Shown here piece after piece: positions 50,101-58,273 of a stretch of 64,000 nt of DNA; position 1 is the stretch's first letter, and each line of letters begins with the position of its first letter. Both the position numbers and the translations under genes were made by a program. Origin of the DNA: Clostridium sp. NkU-1 (GTDB lineage Bacteria; Bacillota_A; Clostridia; Lachnospirales; Lachnospiraceae); assembly GCA_001312405.1 (NCBI GenBank), contig BBDR01000012.1, positions 78,352 to 142,351 of the forward strand. The letters run 5' to 3'. The notes below the pieces were generated by a model, which was given only the letters and a program-made list of their open reading frames with translations, made no database searches and had not been told where the DNA came from.

Positions 50101-50649
50101 GAAATGTGTTCCAGAAATGATGCCGGAGGCACGGCATCCGGTTATGATGCCGCTTGCTTCATTGTTTCCGACAATCCCACCAACCGTGCTGTTCCCTTTT
50201 ACCGTGCCGCTGAAACTGCAATCGTAAATAGTGCCGTAATTCGTTCCCGCTATCCCTCCAAGGACATCCTGAGCACCCGTAGACACGATGTTTCCGGTTA
50301 CATTGAGGTTTTTTACAATAGCACCCTTCTGAACGATGCCGAATAATCCAATATCTGAAATATTGTGAGAAATCGACCACCCTTGTATGGTATGACCCTG
50401 TCCATCAAATAGGCCGCCAAAGGTTGGTATGGAGACAAAATTCGTTCCTGAAAGGTTAAGGTCTCTTGTGAGTCGGAATTCTTTGCCTTGCGACCAGGTA
50501 TCCGATGTACAGTTTCTTGCAAATTCCAAAAAATCTTCTGTGCTGTCAATATAAACGATGTGTTCCTGCTCCGCTGCAAAGATGGGAGTTACAAAACTTG
50601 TGCAGAGGACACACGCCATTAAAAAGCTAATTATTCTCCTCTTATTCAT
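47179..50649 (-). CDS. Large surface protein: GLUG repeats, long coiled coil, C-terminal membrane anchor
   Basis: 1156 residues. Signal peptide (MNKRRIISFLMACVLCTSFV), then GLUG-type beta-helix repeats at about 60-320 (GLFDGQGHTIQGW, GGIAGTNYGTIYDC, VGGIVG repeated), a coiled coil of about 400 residues (320-740) rich in SLxxLxxxLxSAxxSL heptads, and a second GLUG block (GGVAGSMAIEYD, CTGGMVGRMDLG). A beta domain and one transmembrane helix near the C-terminus (LLITFGAVAVLLVFTLVSA) follow, with a basic tail. The ATG at 50649 has AGGAGG 9 bases upstream and overlaps the MMPL stop by 8. The long coiled coil recalls YhgE/Pip-type partners of MMPL transporters; here it could form a shaft reaching through the wall. 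Function unknown. Confidence 0.8.
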   Translation of the reverse strand: MNKRRIISFLMACVLCTSFVTPIFAAEQEHIVYIDSTEDFLEFARNCTSDTWSQGKEFRLTRDLNLSGTNFVSIPTFGGLFDGQGHTIQGWSISHNISDIGLFGIVQKGAIVKNLNVTGNIVSTGAQDVLGGIAGTNYGTIYDCSFSGTVKGNSTVGGIVGNNEASGIITGCRASGIISGTHFTGGIVGLNSGSILNCTNDCAVNTDYVEPSVSIKDIEIDLERLNSTENAPAYTDTGGICGYSTGSIDSCTNNGNVGYPHVGYNVGGISGRQSGYMSGCVNNGIINGRKDVGGIVGQMAPDIRLKFSETGIQKLETELNTLHRLLEKTLTDADASSNAVSAELTTASGYLDTARDSAGSMNNQVTGFVDRNTSSANDLTSLIRKYTGQLPEIFAELEDAAEDASQSFSDLQEITPQLDALTGISDDAIGDLQRAVSHLRQASTYLNAGVSEIQSAVDILGKDRYTPDLAAEMKQLQIDSAAFTSAVEALAKIVEEATEEYETTGAISPATLDKMLQSLSDATTCASAVVADMDAIMQKIDWNQIEKESQGLQNDIQTAISHLSRAMNYFSDAFDEIDDSLSDLASFLEHLEEANSSLPAIVSQIQSALSKLESASNSLSGAISKLEKWASNLAGEDEITFSGLGEDYTQSSERLNAALTGLSGSLTSLNSTLSASSDTLIGDLRAVNNQFMVVMNLMLDVYKDIGTGEISRENYYEDISDEDIYETREGKVVGCKNSGEADGDVNVGGVAGSMAIEYDLDPEDDISTNGTRSYDFKYQTRAILLECVNLGNVTSKKDCTGGMVGRMDLGMIYACENYGFISSTSGDYVGGIAGQALSTIRKCFVKSFLSGRRYVGGIAGQGKDIYGCYTLVKVRGDSQNVAAIAGEANGTLSANYFVSDDLAGVDRVSLSGKAEPMSYENLLLLEGLPVRFKSLSMVFMADNAVVKTISVQYGESLEKSQVPEVPNKEGYYGQWSRTDYTNLRFDDVVEAIYTRYFTTLASAALRDNGQSVILVDGQFSQNETIKVTQGDVSDVPLDDINEYWLISMPDDGAAQHTIRYQPLNGNPKKTTIYLYTDGQWKKVDTESMGSYLLFPVDGTEVQLAMESPEQSNMLLITFGAVAVLLVFTLVSAHRLKSKKSNGVKANEPREVTDDDE

Positions 50650-53103
50650 TATCGGCATCCTCCTGTTCCGCTGGTGCTTCCATTTCTTTTACTTCTCCTG
50701 ATTGGACAAGAGCATCAACCTTGCCCTTAATAACTCCGTGAACCGTTCCAGTAATTGTCCCGGAGACTTGGCCGTGGATACGTCCATCCACTCGAACATA
50801 CCCGCTTACGCTGCGTGTAGGAATAGGAACGCTGACAGAGAATGAGGTTTTGCGGATAATCCTATCTCCAAAAAGCAATAGTTGCGGTAAAATAAACATA
50901 ACAAGGAAAATGGAAAGCAACGTACCTCTGCCAAGGGACTGCCCGATCCCCACGATTGCAGGCTCCGAGGTCAGCTGGCCAATGAGTATACCTGATATGG
51001 CAAGCATTGAGCCTGATGTGATGATGGTTGGGAACGAGAGGTTCATGGTTTCGATAATGGCCTCTTTGGGTGACATACGTTCTGTCAGCTCCATATATCG
51101 GGAAGAAATGACAATCGCATAGTCAATGTTGGCCCCCATCTGAATGGAGGAAACGATGAGGTAGCTCATGAAAAACAGAGGCGACTGCGTCAGTGCCGGG
51201 AAAGAGAAATTCAGCCATATACTGCCCTGAATGACCATGATGAGCAGAACCGGCATCCCTGCCGACTTAAATGTGAAGAGCAGCACGGCCAGAACAATGA
51301 GAATGGAAACAACGGTAACCACCGTATTATCACGCTGGAAGGATTTATATAAGTCATACTGGCTTGTGGAGTCTCCCGCAAGGTAAATTTCATTCTGATA
51401 GTATTTTCCCGCTATGTTATGCATTTCATCAAGGAAAGCAAATGTTTCCTCACCCTCCTCCGGGAGGTTTATAGATATGAGGATACGGCTGTAATTTTCG
51501 CCTTCAAGCTGAACTCTGCCGTCACGCATCTGAATGTAGGCATCATCTAAGGTTTTCTGCAAGTCAGGCTCAAGGGTAATATACCCTTCCTGCACTTCGT
51601 CATATAAGAACATAAACATATCAATGAGCGGTACGCTGTATGCGGATAATCCCCCCACTATTTTTCCATAGCTTTCATCGTCAATCGCATAAGCGGCATA
51701 TAGTACCTCCGCCTCCTCATAGTCGAGGTCGGTCAGCTCTGAAAACTGGCGCGGGGTCAACTTGCCTGTCAGCATATATCCGTCCATTGCCTCCGTGTTG
51801 CTTAGTCCCAGGGCATAATCAATTTCCGGACGTGTCTCTAGTTCTGCAAGCAGCTTCCCTTCTGCGGCATAGTCACCACTGGGTACAATCATGGCAATCA
51901 CGTTATCTTTTCCGAAGTTTTCTTCAATCATTTGCTCCGCTATTTGCGATTCATTGAGAATTGGTGTTGTTAACTGACTATAGCCATATACATAAGGGCA
52001 TTTCCCTGAAATGACCATCGCAACGATAGCCAGTACCAAAAATACGGGCGGAACGACAAAACGTGTTTTGTACGCAATCCTCCCTACAAAGGGTATCGGA
52101 GGGATGAGCTTTTTGTGTTTGGTCTTTTCCATGAGGTTACTAAAGAGAACGAGAAGCCCCGGCATCACAACAAATACCGAAAACAGGCTCAAAATAATCG
52201 CCTTTATGAGAACCATACCCATATCAACACCAATTTCAAACTGCATAAAGGTCATGGCCAAGAGCCCGCCTACTGTGGTAAGAGAACTGGCCGATATTTC
52301 TGGGATTGCTTTACTGAGCGCGACAATGACCGCCTCACGGGTCGGCAGTATTTCATGCTCCTCTTTAAAGCGGTTGCAGAGGATAACCGCATAATCAATT
52401 GACAGTGCTAACTGTAAAACAATGGTGACAGAGTTGGAAACAAAGGATATTGTTCCAAACAAGAAATTCGTTCCCATATTTATGATTGCGGCGGAAAGGA
52501 ATGTCGCAATTAGCACTGCCACCTCGGCGTAAGTCTCCGAGGTCAGCAAAAGGATTGCTAACACAAGGATTGCAACAATGACGACAATGACTTTCATCTC
52601 GCTTGCAATGGTCTCTGAGAGCGTATCACCCATTGTGGTTGAGACATAGAAGTCGTATCCGGCGAGGTCCTCCTTAACGGCATCGAGCGCTGCGAGGCAG
52701 GCTTCCTCTTTTTCATCATAGGCAAAGGTGATTTGGTACAATGCACTGGCATTTGTATAATGCTCACTTGAATCGTTAAAGACAACGCCGGACACTCCTG
52801 GTACAGTCTCTATCTTCTGTAAAATCTCCTCTGCCTGTGGATATGAGATATTTGCAACCATGACATCAGCCATGCCAAAGGTCACAAATTCTTCCTCCAT
52901 GACATCGAGCCCAATTCTGGTTTCGGTATCATCGGGCAAATAGGCCGACAGGGAAGTCTCCACATTTACCCATCTACTTGAAAATGCTGAAAATATGATG
53001 GCGATGACGAGCAGCAGAAAAACAAGTTGCGTTTATCTACAATAAAAGTCGCAGCCCTTATTATCATATTGCTGTCTTGTTTTTTCTGATTGTTCTCGTT
53101 CAT
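50642..53103 (-). CDS. MMPL/RND family transporter
   Basis: Proton-driven exporter of lipids or drugs. About 820 residues: N-terminal helix, extracellular domain 1, six helices, domain 2, six helices. The TM4 proton-relay region SIDYAVILCNRF and its second-half equivalent ANIDYAIVISSRY are intact. The frame breaks near 53015 (one T missing); upstream it reads MNENNQKKQDSNMIIRAATF from ATG 53103. Unusual C-terminal tail with G-x-V/I-x-G repeats (YVRVDGRIHGQVSGTITG, TVHGVIKGKVDALVQSG) resembling a bactofilin-like beta helix, then an acidic end. Start overlaps the upstream stop as ATGA. Confidence 0.9.
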
Positions 53104-53419
53104 TGCACTTGCACTCCTTCTATTTCCATTGGCTTATGGTTTGGAGCATGGGCAAACCCTGTGATTGTTCCATCTGCAGCTAAATTTGCATCTACTTCAA
53201 CCGGAAGCTCTCCAAACGGAAGTTTCACTGTAATTGCGAATTGATAATTATCCCCATTTATTTTGCCGTTTTTGTAGGGTATGGTTAAGCCCATCAGCTT
53301 TGCCGTACCGATGAATTCTGTTTCAGAGTCCATCTCAAGCTCCACATGAACCTTAATGGGCCCCATCGGGCTTTTAATTTTAGCCTCATATTTTTTTTGA
53401 TATCGTTCCCCATCTGCAT
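53100..53419 (-). CDS. Small beta-rich protein of the cargo operon, copy 2
   Basis: About 106 residues from the ATG at 53419 (MQMGNDIKK), after GGAGG; the eight-T run 53391-53398 shifts the frame. The body SPMGPIKVHVELEMDSETEF and TGFAHAPNHKPMEIEGV is all beta and lipocalin/SRPBCC-like in character, without signal peptide. It resembles the protein at 54449-54769 in layout (short beta strands, GxIxG(E/K)). Overlaps both neighbours by one to four bases, so it is coupled to amidohydrolase and transporter. No family name recognised. Confidence 0.75.
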
Positions 53420-54405
53420 CACATATTACCTCCTAAATGATTCGATTTTTTAAGCCTCGGAACTAATTCCATCGCGTTTTCTGTGAACATCATCTGCTTT
53501 TGCTCGTGGGTCAGCTTATCTGTTTGTTCAAGAGCCTGCGCTTGTCCGATACAGGCAAAAATATCGGTGTAGGGTGTGTCGGAACCATACAGTAAATGGC
53601 TGGGGTCTATATTTTTCAGTAACAGCTCCACCTGCTTCTGTTCGGAAAACCCCGCAACGTCAAAGTATACATGGCGCATATCCGCCATGAAATCGGCGCG
53701 GCGATCTGGGTCAGCAAAGCGCAGCATGACTGAGAACGATTCAAAACGATCTGCCAAAACGCTGAGGAATGCTCCGGCGTGGGGAACGATCCATTTAATA
53801 TTCGGAAATCGCTCAAAGGTGTCCATCATTACCATGTTTGTAAACGTCCTTGTTGTCTCAAAGAAAAACTCCATGGCTGGGATGCTGAGACCCTCGCATA
53901 CATTCGGAACGCTTACCGCCGGCATAGTGGGATGGATGGCAACCAATGTGCCTCTTTGGTCAAGCTCCTTCATCAAATTGTCATAGCGCCGATCTCCGAG
54001 GTAGACCCCGCCGCTGTTCGTAAGTAATCCGATACCATCTGCGCTTAAAGCATCCAACGCATGAATTGCTTCCAAAACACTGTCCTCCATATATGGAAGA
54101 GGAAGTGTTGCAAGGAAACCGAGGCGCTCCGGATAGTTTGAAACGATTTGTGCCGCTTCTTCATTGACGCGACGCACATACCGCAGCGTTTTTTCTTTAT
54201 CCTCCGAATGCAATCCGGGAGACGACAATTCCAAAAACGCAAACGCAATGCCCAAGGTCTCCATATTCTCCATTTGTGTTTCCAAATCCCAATCCGGGGT
54301 GGGGAAGCCGTCCGGGTTTTCCAGCCCTTCACTTTCCAGAAATTCATAATATGCTGGCGGAAGAAAATGTGATTGAAAATCAATTTTTTTGGTGTAGTCC
54401 ATCAT
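53419..54405 (-). CDS. Amidohydrolase 2 family protein (ACMSD-like TIM barrel)
   Basis: 328 residues, cytoplasmic. Relatives are metal-dependent decarboxylases or hydrolases such as aminocarboxymuconate-semialdehyde decarboxylase. The barrel residues VAIHPTMP, IVPHAGAFLSVLADR and LLYGSDTPYTD hold the later metal/catalytic His, His and Asp. The first motif reads IDFQSHFLPP, with Gln in place of the first His of the usual H-x-H. Stop and next start overlap as TGATG. Substrate unknown; coupling to an MMPL exporter suggests detoxification or modification of the exported molecule (inference). Confidence 0.85.
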   Translation of the reverse strand: MMDYTKKIDFQSHFLPPAYYEFLESEGLENPDGFPTPDWDLETQMENMETLGIAFAFLELSSPGLHSEDKEKTLRYVRRVNEEAAQIVSNYPERLGFLATLPLPYMEDSVLEAIHALDALSADGIGLLTNSGGVYLGDRRYDNLMKELDQRGTLVAIHPTMPAVSVPNVCEGLSIPAMEFFFETTRTFTNMVMMDTFERFPNIKWIVPHAGAFLSVLADRFESFSVMLRFADPDRRADFMADMRHVYFDVAGFSEQKQVELLLKNIDPSHLLYGSDTPYTDIFACIGQAQALEQTDKLTHEQKQMMFTENAMELVPRLKKSNHLGGNM

Positions 54406-54448
54406 TGTTCTACTTACCTACTTTCTCATAAGATATTTACTTGTTTTA

Positions 54449-54769
54449 CTACTGTGCTGTTTGGTTCTGGCCACATATTGTTCCTGACACGGAAAGAACG
54501 CCCTTGGACGTTTGCATTTCAAAGCGAATTGCCTCTTCACCCATTTCGCCAATCAGCTCATATGGAATAGAGTACATAAGCGTTTTGAGTTTCCCGCTGA
54601 CGGTAATGATTCCGGCTTCATAGCAGCCATGTGCGAAAGCACTGGTATTGCCAAGAATGGCAAACTCACCGGAAATCTCGTTGCCAGTCAGCTGGACTTT
54701 TATTTCCCCGTTTCTGGCACCTAATGGGGCAATCAATTCTATTTGGTAGCGATATGTGCCGCTTTTCAT
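54449..54769 (-). CDS. Small beta-rich protein of the cargo operon, copy 1
   Basis: 106 residues, first gene of the operon, with AGGAG 8 bases upstream. All-beta pattern (YRYQIELIAPLGARNGEIKV, GEFAILGNTSAF, GTICGQNQTAQ), no signal peptide. It is a probable distant relative of the protein at 53100-53419. No known family. Divergent from the TetR gene. Confidence 0.75.
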   Translation of the reverse strand: MKSGTYRYQIELIAPLGARNGEIKVQLTGNEISGEFAILGNTSAFAHGCYEAGIITVSGKLKTLMYSIPYELIGEMGEEAIRFEMQTSKGVLSVSGTICGQNQTAQ

Positions 54770-54877
54770 AGGAGCCCCTCCTTTAATATGTATGATACGA
54801 GAGGTCAGAGGGTAAAAAAACGGTCAACTATGATGCCAATGAGTAAAACCGGACAAAATGCACCAAATTGATGGTCG

Positions 54878-54907
54878 TTTACAATCATCGGACAAGTGTG
54901 GTATAAT
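54878..54907 (+). promoter_or_regulatory. Promoter of the TetR gene in the divergent intergenic region
   Basis: TTTACA, 18 bases, TATAAT, 21 bases before the TetR ATG. The 158-base gap must also hold the cargo-operon promoter and a TetR operator; imperfect GGTCAAC/GATGGTC repeats are visible at 54820-54880. Confidence 0.65.
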
Positions 54908-54928
54908 TTTTGTGATGGAGGTGACCAT

Positions 54929-55518
54929 ATGAAGCAAGAAGAAAAAAACCCTTCAGACAAAGCTTGCTCTTGCCAATATCCTCAAAAAAAAGATGGCCGA
55001 AAAATCCATCTCTAAAGTAACGGTTCGCGAGCTGATTGAAGAATGCGATTTGAATAGGAAGACTTTTTATTATCATTTTGAAGATATCTATGCACTGCTG
55101 CAATGGATGTTGGAGCAGGAAGCCTTTGAGGTCGTTCAAAAATTTGATCTACTGCTAAATTTAGAGGATGCCATCCAATTCGTAATGAACTATGTGGCGG
55201 AGAACAAACATATTTTGAACTGCGCGTTAGACAGTATGGGCAGAGAAGACTTAAAGCGATTTTTTTGTTGCTGATTTTCGTAAGGTGATAAACACGTGCC
55301 TGAAGCTTGGTGAAAAAGACCTCGGTATCACGATTTCGGAAGAATACGAAAGATTTCTAACCCTCGTGTATACGGAGGCGGTTGCCGGAATGCTTGTTGA
55401 ATGGATCAAAGCAAAAAGCAGAAGTGAAGTCAGCTATATTACACCGGAATATATAGCGATGTTTATTCGCACATCACTCCCTCCCGTGTTGATGGCCGCT
55501 GCGCAAAATAAAATATAA
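54929..55518 (+). CDS. TetR/AcrR family regulator
   Basis: About 195 residues. Helix-turn-helix SKVTVRELIEECDLNRKTFY followed by YHFEDIYALLQWM, then a TetR_C-type ligand domain (TEAVAGMLVEWIKAKSRSEV). Two frame breaks at the seven-A run 54942-54948 and seven-T run 55260-55266 are cured by removing one base each. GGAGGTG precedes the ATG. Divergent from the amidohydrolase-MMPL operon, which it very likely represses. Confidence 0.88.
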
Positions 55519-55527
55519 ATATTCATT

Positions 55528-55566
55528 AAGGGTCTGCCCGGTTATCTGAATTGGACAGACCTTTTT
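55528..55566 (+). terminator. Terminator of the TetR gene
   Basis: AAGGGTCTG...CAGACCTT stem with T5, 10 bases past the stop. Confidence 0.85.
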
Positions 55567-55693
55567 GGTGGCATCGCTGGGTAAAAAAATCGGGGAATTG
55601 GTTTTGTTGTGGGGGTAGAGGATCCCTCGCCGCTTCTATTTTGACATTTGCTGCCCAGCTTCTGGTCTACGTTAGGGGATATAGCAAACATAT

Positions 55694-55728
55694 AGCCACT
55701 GCACTTTTTATTTATCAGTGCAGTGGCT
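55694..55728 (-). terminator. Hairpin downstream of the Spo0A-C-like gene
   Basis: Perfect eleven-base arms AGCCACTGCAC/GTGCAGTGGCT with a 13-base loop. 55567-55693 holds no gene I can support. Confidence 0.7.
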
Positions 55729-55739
55729 TAATTTTAAAA

Positions 55740-55974
55740 TTAGTCGGATTTTATACATGAAGATAAATATATAAGAAGTTCTTCCGGTGTCGGAACTTCT
55801 CCATCATGAGGCATCTCATTCCACTTTTTTTTGAACGGCAGGATCTTGATTGCACATACCTACCAGCATAGCTAATTTGATTTCCTTTTTTTTACTTCCT
55901 CAACCGTGGTATGGTTCTGAATTGCAACTTGCTGATATATTTTTTTCCGCTCTTTGTTTTGTCATATTCTTCAT
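55740..55974 (-). CDS. Small Spo0A-C-like accessory protein
   Basis: About 77 residues after repair of three A-run breaks (near 55940, 55885 and 55830). It reads MKNMTKQRAEKIYQQVA, then HTTVEEVKKEIKLAMLVGMC and PAVQKKWNEMPHDGEVPTPE before ending SCIKSD. The HTTVEEVKxEIKxAM pattern resembles the Spo0A C-terminal-like small proteins common in Clostridial conjugative and mobilizable elements. Function unknown. Lies next to the XRE regulator, divergent. Confidence 0.65.
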
Positions 55975-56069
55975 GTCCAAGCCCCCTTTTTTTGTTTTGG
56001 TCTATTATACTATATTGTGGGTATGCCCACAATATTTATTTTACCTGTTTCAACATATAATTTAATCAT

Positions 56070-56288
56070 ATGGACAAAAGGACGGTGGTTAAAATTTATG
56101 ATTATAGCCCGTTATGGAAAACGATGGAACAGCGAGGTGTAACACAATATCAGCTGTTGAAACAGGGAATTGATAATAAAACGCTGGATTCTCTGAAGAA
56201 GAATAAGAACATCACAATGGTTACGTTGGAAAAGCTGTGCAAGATTATCGGCTGTACACCCAATGATATTGTGACCTTTACGAAATAA
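56070..56288 (+). CDS. XRE family helix-turn-helix regulator
   Basis: 72 residues, almost only a Cro/CI-type HTH: YDYSPLWKTMEQRGVTQYQL ... TLDSLKKNKNITMVTLEKLC and ending CTPNDIVTFTK. Common as a stand-alone regulator in Tn916- and Tn4451-like elements. Intact frame. The ribosome site is AAAGGACGG-like, overlapping the ATG region. Confidence 0.85.
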   Translation: MDKRTVVKIYDYSPLWKTMEQRGVTQYQLLKQGIDNKTLDSLKKNKNITMVTLEKLCKIIGCTPNDIVTFTK

Positions 56289-56331
56289 AGCTATCGGCAG
56301 CAAAATTGAGGCCGATAGCTTTATTTCTTTT
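56283..56331. terminator. Bidirectional terminator between convergent genes
   Basis: AAATAAAGCTATCGGC/GCCGATAGCTTTATTT, a 16-base perfect stem between the XRE gene and the DUF6076 gene. Confidence 0.9.
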
Positions 56332-56342
56332 CTATGCAACGA

Positions 56343-57431
56343 TTATTTACGTTCTAGCCATAATTGGAACTCTGATATAGGAATGCTGCCATCCAGATAC
56401 TGCTTTCTCATTTTCTGAGCCTGCTTAGACCATTTTAGAAACTCCTTTTTTTGCCCTGCTGATTTTACCAGTGGGGCGTTCCTTGTGCTCATCACGCTCC
56501 ATTTGAGCGTGGTGAAGCTTATAAATCCGCTCATACTCCTGCAATGCTGGATCAGAAGCAATGCGGCTTAAATACTCTTTTTTTATTTCCAATTTGCTTA
56601 CAGGTGTGCCCATTTTCCTGCTTGCGGTCACAATAATAGGTCCGGTGTTTGCTTTTCAGCACGAAATACTGACCGCAGTTTTTGCACCTGCGGACGGTCA
56701 AACCCTGTTTCAGCAGTTCCGTAAATTCATAGTAGAGAAAATCAGAAAAATCCTCAAGCACGGTATAGCTTGTGAGATTTGCACCTCTGTCTTTCAGCTT
56801 GTCGGTTTTGGCAAGCTGTTCTTTTTTGTTGGTACCCGCAACGCTGTCCACTGCATCAAAGTCCACTTTTCTGCTTTTTGTGGGCGCAGACATGATACCT
56901 GTTTGCAGATAGTAGGACATAAATTCCTCATGCTTTGCTGTAAAAGCGAAGAACAATGCACGGAGCGAAAGTCCTTCCTTGTCAAACTCCATATCACAGC
57001 ACAGAGTCAATCCGTCTGCAAAAACTTCCTGCAAGGTAAGAACTTCCTCCAATACCCTGACCGCCAAACGGATTTGCTCTGTATCTGAAATCTCCGCTGA
57101 AAGCACTTTGTCCAGCTTACCAATGAGAAAAAAATCCGGCAAGGAAATGTTCCTCTTGCAACTGCTTCGCCATTGCGTAAATCTCACTATGATACATACA
57201 AAACAGAAGTTCACTGCCTGTTTTGCTGTCAGCATCAGCCGCTTGCATCAGCTTTTCTAACCGCTTTTTATAATCAGCAAGGTTCAGCAGAATGAAATCA
57301 ATCAGCAGTTTTCCAACAGTATTGGAATCTACGGTTGCGGTCAGGTCATAGCGTTTCCGTAGGACATAGCGCACTCGATTTTTCTCTCCCTCATAGACCA
57401 GTACATAGGGGTATTCTATCCGCATCTTCAT
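56343..57431 (-). CDS. DUF6076 family protein with zinc-ribbon-like motif
   Basis: About 360 residues from the ATG at 57431 (AAGGTG upstream). N-terminal all-alpha part, then a C-terminal RRCKNCGQYFVLKSKHRTYYC Zn-finger-like motif (C-x2-C ... C-x-D ... C) and a basic tail (KKEFLKWSKQAQKMRKQYLD). Frame breaks fall at seven-base A or T runs at 57128-57134, 56578-56584 and 56446-56452. DUF6076 proteins are frequent cargo of Clostridial mobile elements; role unknown. Confidence 0.78.
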
Positions 57432-57584
57432 ATTGCATCACCTTGCTTTTTATCAGTATATCATAGAGAATTGGTTTTTTTAAAATAAAAATTCTTTTAC
57501 TTCTTCATTTCCAAATGATTTTCCATAGATTACTCTTTGTATCAGGGAGATTCCGCCCGAAAATCAAGGAAGGAGAGTTCAACC

Positions 57585-57792
57585 ATGCAAAATGTAACCC
57601 TATCTGCCTCATTTTTTGAGGAAAGCCGTGTCAAGGCATTGTCATTGCAAAAGGACGGCGAAACAGCAATATTGCTTTTGTATCAGCGGGTTTGCCCAAT
57701 TGGCATCCGCAGACAAACGGGAACGCCACCGAAAGGCACAGCAGCGATATGTAGGAAGCAAGGTGACCGGGGATACAGCGGCGAAGGCGTAA
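57585..57792 (+). CDS. Small mobile-element protein upstream of mobC
   Basis: AAGGAGAG precedes the ATG. MQNVTLSASFFEESRVKALS leads to ETAILLLYQR; removing one G near 57689 continues FAQLASADKRERHRKAQQRY to GDTAAKA and a stop at 57792, about 68 residues. This repaired form is more protein-like than the 135-residue raw frame, which runs on through the palindromic region. A conserved companion of mobilization genes; function unknown. Confidence 0.55.
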
Positions 57793-57941
57793 GCCGAGCC
57801 TTCCACAGCCTTATGGCTGTGACAAGATACGTCCTTGTCGGACAATCTTGTCGGGAAGTGTCCGGAACCCTCTTATTAGGGGAAGTTTCCCCAGCCGCCA
57901 AGTATTGCGGCTCCCCCTCTTCGAAAGGAGGCAAGTGCCTA
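57793..57941 (+). other. Candidate oriT region
   Basis: Non-coding gap just upstream of mobC/mobA, dense in inverted repeats: CACAGCC/GGCTGTG (57807-57824), GTCCTTGTCGGAC (57831-57843), GTCGGGAAGTGTCCGG region, GGGGAAGTTTCCCC (57879-57892) and GCCGCCAAGTATTGCGGC (57894-57911). Relaxase genes are usually preceded by the origin they nick, hence the assignment. Confidence 0.5.
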
Positions 57942-58268
57942 TGAAAAAAGAGCCGAAATCTGTGAAGGTTTCAGCGCGCATTACTGTCAGGGCAGATGAA
58001 AAATTAAGTTGGGAGGCACAGAAAGCAAAGCTTTCCAAAAGCCGTTACTTAGAACAGCTTATCCTGAAAAAAAGATGTGGTTGTTATCAGCGGTCTGGAC
58101 GAATTTATACCCGCCTTGAAATCCTCCGGTAAAAACTTGCATCAGATATTAGTTCGACTCAATACGGGACAGACTTTTGCTCCCAATGTGATGGAGGTAC
58201 ACAGGCTGTATGGAGAGATTTGCAACAGACTGACCGAGCTTGCGGGAGGTGGTAAGTCATCGCCGTAA
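57942..58268 (+). CDS. Mobilization protein MobC (relaxosome accessory)
   Basis: About 108 residues. N-terminal ribbon-helix-helix (VKVSARITVRADEKLSWEAQ, KLSKSRYLEQLILKK), then the MobC segment ISGLDEFIPALKSSGKNLHQ and LVRLNTGQTFAPNVM. The seven-A run 58067-58073 breaks the frame; six As restore it. AAAGGAGG precedes the ATG. It binds oriT and assists the relaxase encoded next. Confidence 0.85.
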
Positions 58269-58273
58269 TCGTC

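Noticed and set aside
55551..55760. 69-codon plus-strand frame after the TetR gene
   Set aside because: Begins inside the terminator, has no ribosome site and crosses a hairpin of the convergent gene.
57537..57944. 135-codon frame upstream of mobC taken as one gene
   Set aside because: Its second half crosses the palindromic gap and reads unlike protein; repairing one G gives a shorter, more convincing gene ending at 57792.
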